A DNA stretch of 64,000 nt, from NCBI GenBank assembly GCA_007694165.1, contig RECE01000326.1, positions 1-64,000 on the forward strand, written 5' to 3'. Below are positions 17,036 through 27,790 of the stretch, in pieces. The notes beneath the pieces were generated by a model, which worked only from the letters and a program-made list of their open reading frames with translations, was not told the DNA's origin and did not search any database. The position numbers and the translations under genes are program-made. Positions within the stretch are counted from its first letter, which is position 1; each line of letters starts with the position of its first letter. The DNA comes from Bacteroidota bacterium (GTDB lineage: Bacteria > Bacteroidota > Bacteroidia > Bacteroidales > UBA7960).

Positions 17036-19504
17036 TCAAAATGAAGTTATCATACTGAGTTTGATGGTGAAATTATCACTTGTTTTGGGCAGAGAATAAG
17101 GGCCATATCTGTAAAGGACCTCAATGCCCGGGCTCATTCCGAAAACAATGCGTCGTGACCAGCGTTGTGGCAGGATTTTGTTGATGGCGATGCCTGATTC
17201 GAAATAGCCTTTTTCCCATGAACGGGCTTCCATGAAAATATGGTTCTCTTTGGCTTCCAGGCTGCCCACACCGGCGTTGGTAATAAGCACAAGTTCGGGT
17301 TCATAGCGAGGCCACCTGAAAAGCAGGTTCTGGAAACTGTGCTGAAAAAAAACGGCGGCGAAGCGGTTGGCAGCAAATTCGCTCATATGCATGGTGCCAA
17401 AGCTATAAGGAGATGCAAGGAAGTAATTCCGGTTTCCGGCCTTGGCAGTAAAAAGCAGAGGCCATGGAAGGTCAGGGCGGTCGGTCCACCCTCCTTCAAA
17501 CAACCAGGTTTGTTTGCCCAGCAGGGGTATGGAATAACTGGTCTCAACAGCAGCTTCTAATTTCAGGTAGTTCATCTCTCCGCGATCAATGTTGTCAAAC
17601 CCTTTGGAAATATTGAGATACAAAACCGGATAATTCGAAGGAAGACGCAACAACCTTGTTTGGGTTTTCATGAGTGTTTCGCCATAGGCAAAGCGCATTC
17701 TTAAGTTTATTTCTGAAAACCTGAAAGAACGTAAACCCGGTTCATTGTCACCCCGGGTGAAATAGTACATATCTGTCCATGAGGTTTTGCCGCGACTGGC
17801 TGCTATTTCTGTTGTGAGAAAGTTGCGGTAGGCCAGAAAGGAAAGATAAGCAGAAGCCCTTTGGGTGTAATCCATCTTGTTCATGAAAAGATTTCTTATG
17901 AGGTTGGGACTGAGCAAAAAATGCTGCCGCATTAGTTTGTTGCCGCCTCTTTCGGTCACATCAAACCGGAATGATCCTCCCAGACGCAAATCCCTGTTTT
18001 TATGTAAAACGATTTCCCCAAAATAACCATACTTTTCTTCCCTGTCACGTGTGCTCCAGGCATAGTGACCTCCGGTGCGGAATCTTTCTGAAAATCTCTG
18101 GTTGGTTGAAAATCCCATTCCAAACCGATGACCCTCAAAATTATTGTACCGGTAAAGGCTATTAAGAGGTATGTTGATACTCCCCAGGGGGATTTCCCCG
18201 AAAATCAGAGGCTCGATGAGATTGGCAATTCTGTCGAAGTTGTATTTTCTCCCCAGGCTGTCCATGAAACGGTAAGTGTTCTGCTCGCGGTATGACAGTG
18301 AGTCAGCGCGAAACTCATCCCAGAAATGACGGGGAAGGCGGTTGGCTTCATGGTTAAACTCAATGGTGAAGTTGCTGAAGTCTCTCCTGCGCAAGGGCGG
18401 ATTAATCTCAATTTCCCGGATATAGCTGCGCCCCAGCATTCGCAGAGGTACCATAGCGGTGGGGTCATTTGCTTCTGGGTTGAAAAAATCAATATCGGTA
18501 TTGAGTTGCACCGGAAACCAATGCTTTCCGTCTACCTGCTCATACATTTGCTGGATTTTGAAATTCATTCCACCGGTCATTTCGCGGGCTGGCTGAGCAA
18601 TTACGCTTTGCACTGCCCATCCATGGGAGTTGATATACAGCAGCCCCTTCAATCCATCAAAATTGGTATTTCTTACCGGACGAAAGGCCACCACAAATAC
18701 CGTGTCAACACCCTGATAAAGGGTATCTTCCAGATGATAGAAGTAACGACTGAAGGCAGCCCTGTTAAGCGGACTCAGGTAATCGTTTTCCAGCAGCGTA
18801 ATGGAATTTCCGTAAAAAGAAAAAGATTGAAGCTCCGTGGCAAGCATGGTAAACATGGGGTTTTCAAGACCCGAAACACGATTGGCAATTACTTTCTCGT
18901 TGTTGAGATCGGGCGAGCGAAATCGTCGTTCAGTTACCGATTCCATGATAAATACGTGCCTTTTGTCAAGCATATCTGCCATGCGGTAGTTGGACGAATC
19001 ACCCGTCATGAGCCACCTTTCCATATAGAAATCGCGGTCAAGGGTTGCCAGAAACTTGTTGTAGCTTTTGTAGGTAAAAGCATCGAGACGCCCGGGGTCA
19101 TTGGTGTTGCGGTTGCTGATGGTATTGAGAATAATCCGGTGGGCCGGATTTTCTCCCGGATATACCACCACCTCCTCAAGTTGATAAGGACGCCGGTACA
19201 TGGTGATTTGCTGAATGCTTTTCCCAAAATCAATTTCAAAAATCTGCCCAAAGTATCCAACATAGGATAATTGAAGGTATTCCTGCCCATGGGGTACGGT
19301 TAAAGAAAAGAACCCGTCAATATCGGTCATGGTGCCTTGCTGGCTGTCTGCTATCACCACATGCACAAAGGCCAGGGGCTGGCCGCTTTGGGCCTCTGAC
19401 ACCCTGCCCTTTACCTGCAAAGGTTGCTGCGCAGCAGCAGCGATTGTGAAAAGATACAGTAAAGAGAATGCGGGGAGCAGGGTTTTAAAAGTGCGGATTG
19501 CCAT
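17036..19504 (-). CDS. DUF5686 / carboxypeptidase-regulatory-like outer membrane protein
   Basis: The 822-residue protein has a signal peptide (FKTLLPAFSLLYLFTIAAAA), a carboxypeptidase-D regulatory-like beta-sandwich at about 29-115 (VKGRVSEAQSGQPLAFVHVV, TDIDGFFSL), and a long C-terminal region rich in aromatic beta strands expected of a DUF5686 outer-membrane barrel. The last residues (NFTIKLSMITSF) end in Phe, as for barrel proteins. Its substrate is unknown; the regulatory domain plus barrel resembles TonB receptors without a plug. It is a single gene, divergent from the gene at 19636. Confidence 0.85.
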   Translation of the reverse strand: MAIRTFKTLLPAFSLLYLFTIAAAAQQPLQVKGRVSEAQSGQPLAFVHVVIADSQQGTMTDIDGFFSLTVPHGQEYLQLSYVGYFGQIFEIDFGKSIQQITMYRRPYQLEEVVVYPGENPAHRIILNTISNRNTNDPGRLDAFTYKSYNKFLATLDRDFYMERWLMTGDSSNYRMADMLDKRHVFIMESVTERRFRSPDLNNEKVIANRVSGLENPMFTMLATELQSFSFYGNSITLLENDYLSPLNRAAFSRYFYHLEDTLYQGVDTVFVVAFRPVRNTNFDGLKGLLYINSHGWAVQSVIAQPAREMTGGMNFKIQQMYEQVDGKHWFPVQLNTDIDFFNPEANDPTAMVPLRMLGRSYIREIEINPPLRRRDFSNFTIEFNHEANRLPRHFWDEFRADSLSYREQNTYRFMDSLGRKYNFDRIANLIEPLIFGEIPLGSINIPLNSLYRYNNFEGHRFGMGFSTNQRFSERFRTGGHYAWSTRDREEKYGYFGEIVLHKNRDLRLGGSFRFDVTERGGNKLMRQHFLLSPNLIRNLFMNKMDYTQRASAYLSFLAYRNFLTTEIAASRGKTSWTDMYYFTRGDNEPGLRSFRFSEINLRMRFAYGETLMKTQTRLLRLPSNYPVLYLNISKGFDNIDRGEMNYLKLEAAVETSYSIPLLGKQTWLFEGGWTDRPDLPWPLLFTAKAGNRNYFLASPYSFGTMHMSEFAANRFAAVFFQHSFQNLLFRWPRYEPELVLITNAGVGSLEAKENHIFMEARSWEKGYFESGIAINKILPQRWSRRIVFGMSPGIEVLYRYGPYSLPKTSDNFTIKLSMITSF

Positions 19505-19635
19505 TAATTTTTAACTTTGTAAAGTTTGTGCATGCTTTTTTGTATCTTGTCTGCCAATACGGTTAACAAGTAGCATTTTTCAGGCTTTAATTACAAAATA
19601 GTGAAAAATATTTTTTGTCATTAACCAGATTGACT

Positions 19636-20337
19636 ATGAATTTTCAACAGGCCGGTACATACTTGTTGAATCAGTTTCAACAGCATTCTTTTGCAGATAA
19701 TGTCCGAAACAATAAACGACATGTTTCGCAAATAGTTGTTGAAACATGCACCAATGGAACAGAAATTTTCATCTCATTTCCCGGTTACAAGGCTAAGATT
19801 ATTGAATCATCAGGAAAAATTGTTTTTGATTACCGTGCAAATATACATAAGAATGGAATAAATACAGCCTTGTCTCACGCCAATATCATTGCCGATATTT
19901 ACAACAAAATTGTTCATGGCAAAATGAATGGACAGGAATTGAGAAAAGCATTGGTGAATTTTTTCAGGGAGGGGGTTGCGGATTTACCAGTTTTGGCAGA
20001 TTCACTTCCCTACAAAAGAACAGATCCCGATAGCAAGCTGCTGGCAAGGGTAAGAAAAGCCCATTTGCAAAAGCCTTACAACCTGGCAGGCAATACCTTT
20101 GATCTTTCCCTGGAAGAATTGTTTTGTTCGCTGAAATGGATTGTACTCCAGGAAGATATCAATTATCCCATTGCCAATGGTTTTGAGGGCCGAAAAATGC
20201 CACTGGCCAGGTATCTTGAAACCATTTTTGTTGCAGAAAATGACCTGTACACCCTTGAAGATGTTATTCAGCGGGCCTTATCGCACAGCAGGCCTGCTTT
20301 GTGGCCTGAGCTGACGTATCCTTTCAAAACCCGTTGA
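19636..20337 (+). CDS. Hypothetical protein, family not recognised
   Basis: The 233-residue soluble protein has no signal peptide or membrane segment. The N-terminal half alternates strands (IVVETCTNGTEIFISFPGYKA, KIVFDYRAN) then helices; the C-terminal half ends with an ordered block containing SLKWIVLQEDINYPI and GRKMPLARYLETI that looks like a conserved functional surface. ATG at 19636 was preferred over TTG at 19615. No Shine-Dalgarno sequence is visible, which is common in this phylum. It stands alone between a divergent DUF5686 gene and the same-strand gene at 20459. I cannot assign a function. Confidence 0.7.
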   Translation: MNFQQAGTYLLNQFQQHSFADNVRNNKRHVSQIVVETCTNGTEIFISFPGYKAKIIESSGKIVFDYRANIHKNGINTALSHANIIADIYNKIVHGKMNGQELRKALVNFFREGVADLPVLADSLPYKRTDPDSKLLARVRKAHLQKPYNLAGNTFDLSLEELFCSLKWIVLQEDINYPIANGFEGRKMPLARYLETIFVAENDLYTLEDVIQRALSHSRPALWPELTYPFKTR

Positions 20338-20458
20338 CGGTTTTTGCGTAGAACAAATCAATTGAGAATAAAAAACCCAGGAGTAAAATATTTCCACTAT
20401 TAACCGGCGTGTTTGCCCGCAACGATGATTTTTATTTTTTAAAAAAGCACTATTAGCT

Positions 20459-21532
20459 ATGAGCAACTATACAGATACTAAAACAACAGAAACAGGCTAT
20501 TATACTTTACGTCCTTATAAAAGACCTTTGAAATCTTTTCAATACGAAAAAAGGAAGGTGCTTAATCCGGATTGGTTCCAGGGGAGCCGTGAAACGGAGA
20601 ACTATTTTGAGGGCTGGTATTTTAAAAATGTAAGTGCTGACGAACAGAATACCTGGTCTTTTATTCCGGGGATTTCTCTTGTAAATGATGATGCCCATGC
20701 GTTTATACAAGTCATAAACGGGCAAACCGGGGACACCTATTATTACAGATATCCGGCAGAGTCCTTCTCTTTCTCTTCCGAAGGTTTTGAAATATGCGTA
20801 GGGCAGAGTTACTTTTCTGATCAAATGTTTGTACTTGATATGGACGATGGAAAGAACAGCTTTAAAGGTGTTATTACCTTTGATGATGTAAAGAAATACC
20901 CCGTCTGGTACAAGCGTCCCGGGATTATGGGCTGGTACAGGTACGTTCCCTCTATGGAGTGTTATCACGGAGTAGTGAGCCTGGATCATGGCCTGGGGGG
21001 ACAACTAACCCACAACTCCAGGATCATTGATTTTGACAAAGGGCGTGGATATATTGAAAAAGACTGGGGTTCGTCCATGCCCAAAGCATGGGTTTGGATG
21101 CAGTCGAACCATTTCGAACAGGAAGGGACCTCCTTTATGATGTCGCTGGCGCGCATACCCTGGATAGGGAATACCTTTACAGGGTTTTTGGGTTTTCTTC
21201 TTCATGAAGGAAGTATTATTTCATTCGCCACCTATACCGGTGCTGTTGTTAAAGATTTTCAATACACTGACAAGGATGTGAAGTTGAGAATAAAAGGGAA
21301 TAAATACACCATCGAAGTTCATGCAATGAAATCACCGGTGAATATCCGCAAAACTTCGGTCGGAGGCTTGAAGGCTCCGGTAATGGGCAACATGGAACGG
21401 ATGATTCATGAGAGCATAGATGCAGAGATTCATGTCCTGGTTAAAGATAAAAAGGGGGAAACCATTTTTTCAGGCACGGGAAAGCATGCGGGTTTTGAAA
21501 TGGTGGGATACATGGAATTGTTGAAAAAGTAG
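20459..21532 (+). CDS. Tocopherol cyclase-like protein
   Basis: The 357-residue protein matches the tocopherol cyclase/hydroxyneurosporene-synthase-like lipocalin family: WFQGSRETENYFEGWYFKN, WSFIPGISL, and the later RGYIEKDWGSSMPKAWVWMQSNHF. In plants and cyanobacteria the enzyme closes the chromanol ring of tocopherol. Most bacterial homologues lie outside tocopherol pathways, and no other tocopherol gene is present here, so the real substrate is unknown. No signal peptide is seen. It is convergent with the TonB receptor, with 8 bases between the stops. Confidence 0.85.
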   Translation: MSNYTDTKTTETGYYTLRPYKRPLKSFQYEKRKVLNPDWFQGSRETENYFEGWYFKNVSADEQNTWSFIPGISLVNDDAHAFIQVINGQTGDTYYYRYPAESFSFSSEGFEICVGQSYFSDQMFVLDMDDGKNSFKGVITFDDVKKYPVWYKRPGIMGWYRYVPSMECYHGVVSLDHGLGGQLTHNSRIIDFDKGRGYIEKDWGSSMPKAWVWMQSNHFEQEGTSFMMSLARIPWIGNTFTGFLGFLLHEGSIISFATYTGAVVKDFQYTDKDVKLRIKGNKYTIEVHAMKSPVNIRKTSVGGLKAPVMGNMERMIHESIDAEIHVLVKDKKGETIFSGTGKHAGFEMVGYMELLKK

Positions 21533-21540
21533 GCTGTTGC

Positions 21541-24015
21541 TTAGAAAAGCCCGTCAATGTCTCCTTCAATGCCATCTCTTCTCTGTCCACCGTTTCTTTC
21601 GCGAAAATCGCGGAAGCGATAGGTGAATGCAAGGGTGAGAATTCTGGATTCACGGAAAAACTCTCTTTCCTGGAAGAAGTCCGTTCCGTTGGTTTGCAGT
21701 GAGAACCTTCGCGTGTTAAAAACATCGCTCACATTCAGGCTGATGGTACCCTGGTTGTTCATTACGTTACGGCGCATACCGATATTCATACTGAAAACCG
21801 GTCTTATTTCTCCCTGAGGGATGACGCGGGGTCCCCAGTAATTGGCTGAAACCTGGGTGCTGAACCAACCCGGTAAGTTGAGATTGCTCATAAGGCTCAG
21901 GGTCCAGCTGTAGTTTTCATTGGTAAAGGATCGCCCTTCCACTTCTCCCGAAACTTCAGAGTAGTAAAAATTGCCCGTGAGGGTTGCGTCAAAATTGTTG
22001 TTCAGGGTCAGGTAGTTGATGACTTCCACCCCGGTTGAGTTGTTGGTGTTGGCATTGGTCCAGGTTACCATCGAACCTTTGTCGAACAACACAAAGAGTC
22101 GGGTAAAACCATTGGTGGTATAGCGATGGAAAACCCCACCGGTAACCATGTAGTTTTGCCAGGCCCTGATATAGTTGATTTCGTAGTTATCCGTGTTCTG
22201 CGGATCCAGGTAGGGGTTGCCCAGTCGCAGGTTGAAGAAGTCCTGCGCGTTGAGCAATGGCATCATGCTCCCGGTCCAGGGCCTGTTGATTCTCCGGCTG
22301 TAGCTGGCCTGTATGTCCTGATTCTGGCTGATTTCGTAATTAAGAAATACACTCGGAAAAATGCCAAAGTAATTGTCCTGGGTTGTGATATCTCTTCCGG
22401 GCTGGAAATTTTCATCATCCAGGAAGCCACTTCTGAGGCCGTAATCCTGCCAGTTTTCCATTACCGTGTATTCTGCTCTTAAACCCAGCTGGTAGCTAAG
22501 TGCACCGCGGTTGTCAGTAAATGAACCATATGCCGCGTAAATATCCCTGTTGTGGGTGAAAGCATTGGTTACAGGTATACCGTTTAGTACCAGGCTAAGG
22601 GTATCCGGCCCGTCCAGTTGCCCAAATCTTTGTGAACGATCGTCAAACCTTAGCTCTCCTCTTACTCCGGTTTCAATTTTCAAATCTTCCCCCAGCGAGT
22701 GTTCATAATCGGCCTGCAGCACAAGCATGCTGCCTGACAATGGCCTTTCATAAAACTGATCGATTCGCAGCTGATTGTAAAGGTTGCCCTGGGAGTCATA
22801 ATAGCTTTGTGTCTGATCAAAATACTCTATTCTGTCTTGTTCATCCCATGCATATGTGGCTGAAGTGCGAAATCTTCGGCCATTGTCGTTTTGCCAGTTA
22901 TAATCAACACCCAGTTCGTAATTTATACTGCTTTGATCCTCGGTAAGGATTCTCTCGTACAGGCTGTCCATCTGATTCAAGGCAGTCATGTTGCGGATAT
23001 TGTAAAGTCTCTCTCTGTCGCGGCTTCGGCGGTTAATATTGGTATATATCCGGGTGGTGCTGTTATCGTTAATATGGTACTCAGTTCCCAGTCTGAGCAA
23101 ATGGTTTTGTCTCCAGTTTTCGGTGTAATAATCCTGATCGAGGATGGAGGTCATGCCCGGGTTGAAATTTTGTCTGAAGCTGTTGGTGATTTCCCACATT
23201 TCCCTGTATTGGTAAGAGTAATTGGTGAAAAGGTTCCAGTTGCCCCTTCGCAGATTCAGGTTGACCCCTGCTGTGTATTTATGGCCTGTTCCGGAGGAAA
23301 CATTTACCTGCCCGTTAAAGCCTTGCATGCGTTGTTCACGGAGGATAATGTTAATGATGCCACCAATTCCTTCTGCCTCATATCTTGCAGAAGGGTTGGT
23401 AATCAATTCCACTTCTTTGATGGCACTGGCAGGGTATTGTTCAAGTATAGATTCGGTTTCATCACTGGATAGGTTGGTAGGTCTACCATTGATATAAATC
23501 AGGATGTTTCCGCTGCCACGAAGTGAAACACGTCCCTCTTCGTCGACTTGTACAGAAGGCAATGTTTCCAGCAGCTGTATGGCAGAGCCCCCTTCGGCTA
23601 CGGTCATGTTTTCCACATTGAAAATCCGCCGGTCAGCTTCCGAACGAAACAGCGAAGCCGCTGCAGTTACCTCCACTTCTCCCAGCTCGCGGGCTGCAGA
23701 GGCAAGATAAATGGTGCCCAGTCGGTTTCTTCCACTGCTCACTTCTGTTGGAATCCATTTTTCCTGGTAACCGATAAAGCTAACTCTCAGCAGGAAGTCA
23801 CCCTCCCTGTTGGTTTCAATACGGAATTCTCCATCCAGGTTTGCGGTGGTTCCGGTTACCAGCGAGCTGTCGGCAACTTCCATTAGCGCCAGCTGTGCAA
23901 ACTACAGTGGGTTGCCCGATTCACTCTCTTTCACCGTGCCGGTAATGGTGTTTTGGGAAAACAGGTAGAGGGGGGAAAGAAGCAGAAGAAGGAGTGTCTT
24001 TATATGTTTTTGCAT
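21541..24015 (-). pseudogene. TonB-dependent receptor (outer-membrane beta-barrel family), in-frame amber codon at 38
   Basis: From ATG at 24015 the frame encodes a signal peptide (MQKHIKTLLLLLLSPLYLF) and the start of a carboxypeptidase-regulatory domain (ITGTVKESESGNPL). It then meets TAG at 23902-23904 and continues in the same frame (FAQLALMEVADSS) with no other stop for 780 residues to 21541. That part shows a plug (ILIYINGRPTNL, IGGIINIIL) and a TonB-receptor beta barrel (OMP_b-brl_3 type) ending in GDIDGLF. Codon 38 is where related proteins have a sense residue between PL and FA. Restart at the Met codon at 23883 would make a product without a signal peptide, so the gene is probably inactive unless the stop is suppressed or a sequencing error. 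A TATTTTTG -7 box lies at 24041-24048. Confidence 0.75.
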
Positions 24016-24132
24016 AGTATAATTTCTGTAAAATAGTACACAAAAATAACACGACCTTGCTTTTAAGGTTTAAATTTCCCGATTAAAGATTGTTAAGGGA
24101 TGAGTAAAACGGGGTAATAATTGTTAAGCGGT

Positions 24133-24684
24133 CTATTTGTTGGACTCCATTTTTTGCATTGCGTTAAGCGCCAAATCGGCAAATTCAGCCAGGGGAATGC
24201 CTGCTAACTCACACTCCATGATGTTTTCTCTTTTCACAGAGGCTGCAAATGCCTTTTCTTTCATTCGCTTGAGGATAGACTTGGTTTTAACGCTTTGCAC
24301 GTTCTTGTCAGGATAAACCAGTGCTGTGGCTGTGATAAGTCCTGTGATGGTTTCACCTGCAGCCAGGGCATGGTGAAACTTCTCTGTCCGTTGCCTGCCA
24401 TGGGCTGCATCTTCGTTGTGCAGCATTACTGCCTCTACAATTTCTTCGTCAATACCATGTTCGCGCAATAGTCTTGCTGTTTCCATGGAGTGTATGCTCA
24501 TATCGTGGGCAGTGAATTCCACATCCAGATCATGCAGCAGACCAGCCAAACCCCATTTTTCTATATCTTCACCAAGTCTGTCTGCCATGGCACGCATCAC
24601 CGCCTCTGATGCAAGACAGTGAGCTATCATCTTTTCATTTTTCACATATTTGCTCAGCAGAGCAAGGGCCTGGCTTCTTGTCAT
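24133..24684 (-). CDS. HD domain-containing protein (predicted phosphohydrolase)
   Basis: The 183-residue protein carries an HD-type metal-dependent phosphohydrolase domain: HCLASEAVMRAMA, GLLHDLDVEF with the HD pair, HSMETARLLREHGI and VMLHNED. HD proteins act on phosphate esters, often nucleotides or cyclic dinucleotides; the substrate here cannot be told. No signal peptide or membrane segment. It begins 46 bases beyond the stop of the DUF255 gene on the same strand and could be cotranscribed with it. Confidence 0.85.
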   Translation of the reverse strand: MTRSQALALLSKYVKNEKMIAHCLASEAVMRAMADRLGEDIEKWGLAGLLHDLDVEFTAHDMSIHSMETARLLREHGIDEEIVEAVMLHNEDAAHGRQRTEKFHHALAAGETITGLITATALVYPDKNVQSVKTKSILKRMKEKAFAASVKRENIMECELAGIPLAEFADLALNAMQKMESNK

Positions 24685-24730
24685 AAGATATATGTTAAAC
24701 GCTTTTTCACAGCAAAAATAGAAAAATCCA

Positions 24731-26761
24731 TCAGGAAGTCAAAATCTTTAGTGTTTCATGTGATGTTGCCACTGGTGGGAGGCATTCGGTTGATGTGCAG
24801 GGATACACCAGCGTTTTTCCTTTTACAAACCTGTTTTTGAGTAAAGGTATTTGGGTTTTTTCGGAGAAAGAACTACATGCCAATATGTCGGGCAGGTAAT
24901 TGGAAAGTATGTCGTCAGTTGTTTCAGCAGCATTGTTGCCGCAAACGGCCAGTGTGAAAAACTCTTTCTGGTGGTGAAGCCAAAGTATACCCCAGTTGGC
25001 TGTCCAGCTGCCATAGTTTTCCATTTGCTGAGCAACATCGGTCAACATCTGACGGCTTCTGTCAATCCAGTCGTGGTTTTCGAAAAGATGGCCCATGTAA
25101 AAAAGGTTGCGTGCCATGATGCTGTTGGCTGAGGGAATAACATTGTCCTGAAAATCAAAATAGGGCGCAACCAGCTGTTCTCCTTTTGCCGATGAAAAGG
25201 AAAACATATTCGTTTTTTCGGAAGAGAAGTTTTCCAGGGTATATTCCATCATTTTTTTAGCACTCAGTAAATATTCTTCTTTGTGGGTACCAAGCTTGAT
25301 AAGTGCCTTTATCATGCAGGCGTAGTCTTCGAGAAAACCATCAACAGCGGGTTTGTCGTCATTGAGGGTATGGTAAAGCCGGCCATCGGGTTGCATCGCC
25401 AAACGTAAGATATTGTCAGCTGCTTTTGCTGCATCATCTTTCCATTGGTGGTTGCCAAATGCGCTGTAAGCTTCTGCCAGCGCCTCTATCATGAGGCCGT
25501 TCCACGATACCAGGACTTTATTGTCCAGCCCGGGTCGGATTCGTTTCTCTCTTTCTTTCAACAGTATTTTTTTCCAGGAAGCAGCCTTGTTTCTGACCAT
25601 TTCCGGTTGCATACTCCATTCACGGGCAAACGCTTCATCTGTTTTGTTCAGCAAGAGAATGCTGTTTCCTTTTTCCCAAAATCCTTTTCCGCCCACATTA
25701 AAATATTCAATGGCCAATGGAGCTTCTTTTCCCAGAACTTCATGAAATTGCTTTTCTGTCCATACATAGAATTTGCCTTCTTCCCCTTCGCTGTCAGCAT
25801 CCAGGGCAGAATAAAAGGTTCCGGAGGGGCTGGTAAGTTCTCTTTTGACAAATGCAATGGACTCTTCCACCACCTGCCTGTAAATCTGCAGGGGGTTTGT
25901 TTTGTAAGCTTTGGCATACAGGCTTATGAGTTGTGCATTGTCGTAGAGCATTTTCTCAAAATGGGGCACTTTCCAGTTTTCATCAACAGAATACCGTGCA
26001 AAACCACCTCCAGCCTGATCATAGATGCCACCCATGGCCATTTTGGTCAGGGTCAACTCAACTGCCTTTGCAGCATCTTTGGCCTGGGGGTTCTGCTGAT
26101 GGTAGTGAAGTAAAAATTCAAAGACAGCAGGCAACGGAAATTTCGGTGCTCCCATGGTACCCCCTTCATTCATGTCGATGTTTTGAGAGATGCCCCGGGC
26201 CATTTTGTTTGTGACATCTGCAGAAAACCCTTTGTCCTTTTTGTCGGTTAAAGGTAAAATACTGTTTTGTGCCAGTCCTTCTGTAAGTTTTTCAGCCTGC
26301 TCTTCCAAATCACTGTGCTGATGAACAAAGAGTTCATGGATTCGGATAAGGATGCTTTTCCATTGATCTCTGGGAAAGTAGGTTGCTCCCCAGAAAGGCC
26401 TGCCGTCGGGCAAGGCAAAGCAGTTCAGGGGCCATCCACCCCTCTGCGATATCAACTGCACGGCGTTCATGTAAAGATGATCAATGTCTGGTCTTTCTTC
26501 CCTGTCCACTTTTATGCAAACAAAATGGTCATTCATCAACCTGGCCACCTCATGATCTTCAAAGGATTCCTTTTCCATAACATGACACCAGTGACAGGCC
26601 GAATAACCAATGCTTATCAGGAGGGGTTTGTTTTCGGTTTTAGCTTTATCAAGGGCCTCCGGACCCCATGGGTACCAGTCGACCGGATTGTACAAATGTT
26701 GTAAAAGATAGGGGCTTGTTTGTCCCTTGAGATGATTTTCCTTAAGATTGAATTCCGACAT
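24731..26761 (-). CDS. Thioredoxin-fold DUF255 protein (YyaL / spermatogenesis-associated 20 type)
   Basis: The 676-residue protein begins with the DUF255 thioredoxin-like domain ([13 protein letters not shown], then [14 protein letters not shown], where the CxxC motif is CHWC) and continues with an alpha/alpha-toroid resembling GlcNAc 2-epimerase and cellobiose epimerase folds ([24 protein letters not shown]). The biochemical role of the family is unclear. The start at 26761 (ATG) was preferred over an in-frame GTG at 26770. It overlaps the end of the upstream dehydrogenase gene by 20 bases, which suggests cotranscription. Confidence 0.9.
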   Translation of the reverse strand: MSEFNLKENHLKGQTSPYLLQHLYNPVDWYPWGPEALDKAKTENKPLLISIGYSACHWCHVMEKESFEDHEVARLMNDHFVCIKVDREERPDIDHLYMNAVQLISQRGGWPLNCFALPDGRPFWGATYFPRDQWKSILIRIHELFVHQHSDLEEQAEKLTEGLAQNSILPLTDKKDKGFSADVTNKMARGISQNIDMNEGGTMGAPKFPLPAVFEFLLHYHQQNPQAKDAAKAVELTLTKMAMGGIYDQAGGGFARYSVDENWKVPHFEKMLYDNAQLISLYAKAYKTNPLQIYRQVVEESIAFVKRELTSPSGTFYSALDADSEGEEGKFYVWTEKQFHEVLGKEAPLAIEYFNVGGKGFWEKGNSILLLNKTDEAFAREWSMQPEMVRNKAASWKKILLKEREKRIRPGLDNKVLVSWNGLMIEALAEAYSAFGNHQWKDDAAKAADNILRLAMQPDGRLYHTLNDDKPAVDGFLEDYACMIKALIKLGTHKEEYLLSAKKMMEYTLENFSSEKTNMFSFSSAKGEQLVAPYFDFQDNVIPSANSIMARNLFYMGHLFENHDWIDRSRQMLTDVAQQMENYGSWTANWGILWLHHQKEFFTLAVCGNNAAETTDDILSNYLPDILACSSFSEKTQIPLLKNRFVKGKTLVYPCTSTECLPPVATSHETLKILTS

Positions 26762-27581
26762 ATTTCTCACTTATTTCCCAAAGCCTGTCGGCAACATCTT
26801 GCCTTAGTGCCTGTGGGGCGGGTTTTTTACTTTTTGATTTGGCGAAATACTCACCACTGACATTTTCAACCTGTGGTGATGTGGCCAGGTATAGGGTTGT
26901 TTGGGCTCCTTTCCGGGGGGATATCATGAAGAGGCTCATGATGCTCATGAGGAGATTAGGCATCTTGTCAAAAAGGTTGGTGGAAACCACTCCAGGGTGG
27001 AGGCAATTGGCTGTCACACCTGTTCCTTTGAGTTTTTGCGAAAGCTTTTTGGTAAAAAGAATATTGGCCAGCTTCGACTGGGCGTACGAACCCAGGCTTG
27101 AGAATTTCTTTTCATATTCCAAATCAGTAAAATTAATTTTACCCTGTTTGTGCGCATCACTGGCTACGTTTACGATGCGAGCAGGAGCACTTCCCTTTAG
27201 GGTCTCAAGCAGCAAATTTGTGAGCAGAAAAGGGGCAAGGTGGTTGACCGCAAAATTTCTCTCGATTCCGTCTTCTGTCAGGTTTCTTTTGGTTTCCCAG
27301 ATACCGGCATTGTTGATCAGAATATGAAGCTGCTTGTATTTCTTTTTAAATGCTGTTGCAAACTCCCTGATGGAGGCAAAAGATGCAAGGTCACAGTGCA
27401 TAAAATCCAGTTTGGCGTGGGGCGTTTGCTCAAGAATTTCGTCTTTCAGAATATCCCCCTTTAAAGAATCGCGAATGGGCAATATCAGAACTGCGCCTGC
27501 CCTGGCAAGTTCTAAGGCTGTCTCTCTGCCGATACCTGAAGTGGCACCGGTAATAATGCAAATTTTTTCTTTTATTTCCAT
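26742..27581 (-). CDS. Short-chain dehydrogenase/reductase (retinol-dehydrogenase-like)
   Basis: This 279-residue NAD(P)-dependent oxidoreductase has the classical SDR layout: TGATSGIG near residues 11-18 for cofactor binding, NNAGIWE, and the catalytic serine in NVASDAHKQ with YAQSK. It resembles the retinol dehydrogenase/WW-domain oxidoreductase subgroup, but the substrate is unknown. No signal peptide. Its 3' end overlaps the DUF255 gene by 20 bases, so the two are probably one transcript. Confidence 0.9.
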   Translation of the reverse strand: MEIKEKICIITGATSGIGRETALELARAGAVLILPIRDSLKGDILKDEILEQTPHAKLDFMHCDLASFASIREFATAFKKKYKQLHILINNAGIWETKRNLTEDGIERNFAVNHLAPFLLTNLLLETLKGSAPARIVNVASDAHKQGKINFTDLEYEKKFSSLGSYAQSKLANILFTKKLSQKLKGTGVTANCLHPGVVSTNLFDKMPNLLMSIMSLFMISPRKGAQTTLYLATSPQVENVSGEYFAKSKSKKPAPQALRQDVADRLWEISEKYVGIQS

Positions 27582-27790
27582 AATGGTTTGTATGTAAAAA
27601 ATGCTTTGCTATTTAGCGTTTTGAAAAGGTTTATGCTGACATCTTAACCGATGCCGGCTTTGCTTTGTTCAAGTTTTCCAGGGTGGAGTTAAGTAATTAA
27701 ACATTTTTAATATAATCGGTTTGGATAAGTAGTGTTTGCGTTTAAACAAAGAGATTGGAATGTCGTTAAAAGGTAAGTTATTTCTAATTT

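Noticed and set aside
18326..19270. 314-residue open frame opposite the DUF5686 gene
   Set aside because: It is antisense to a gene with signal peptide and family motifs, so it is a shadow of that codon usage.
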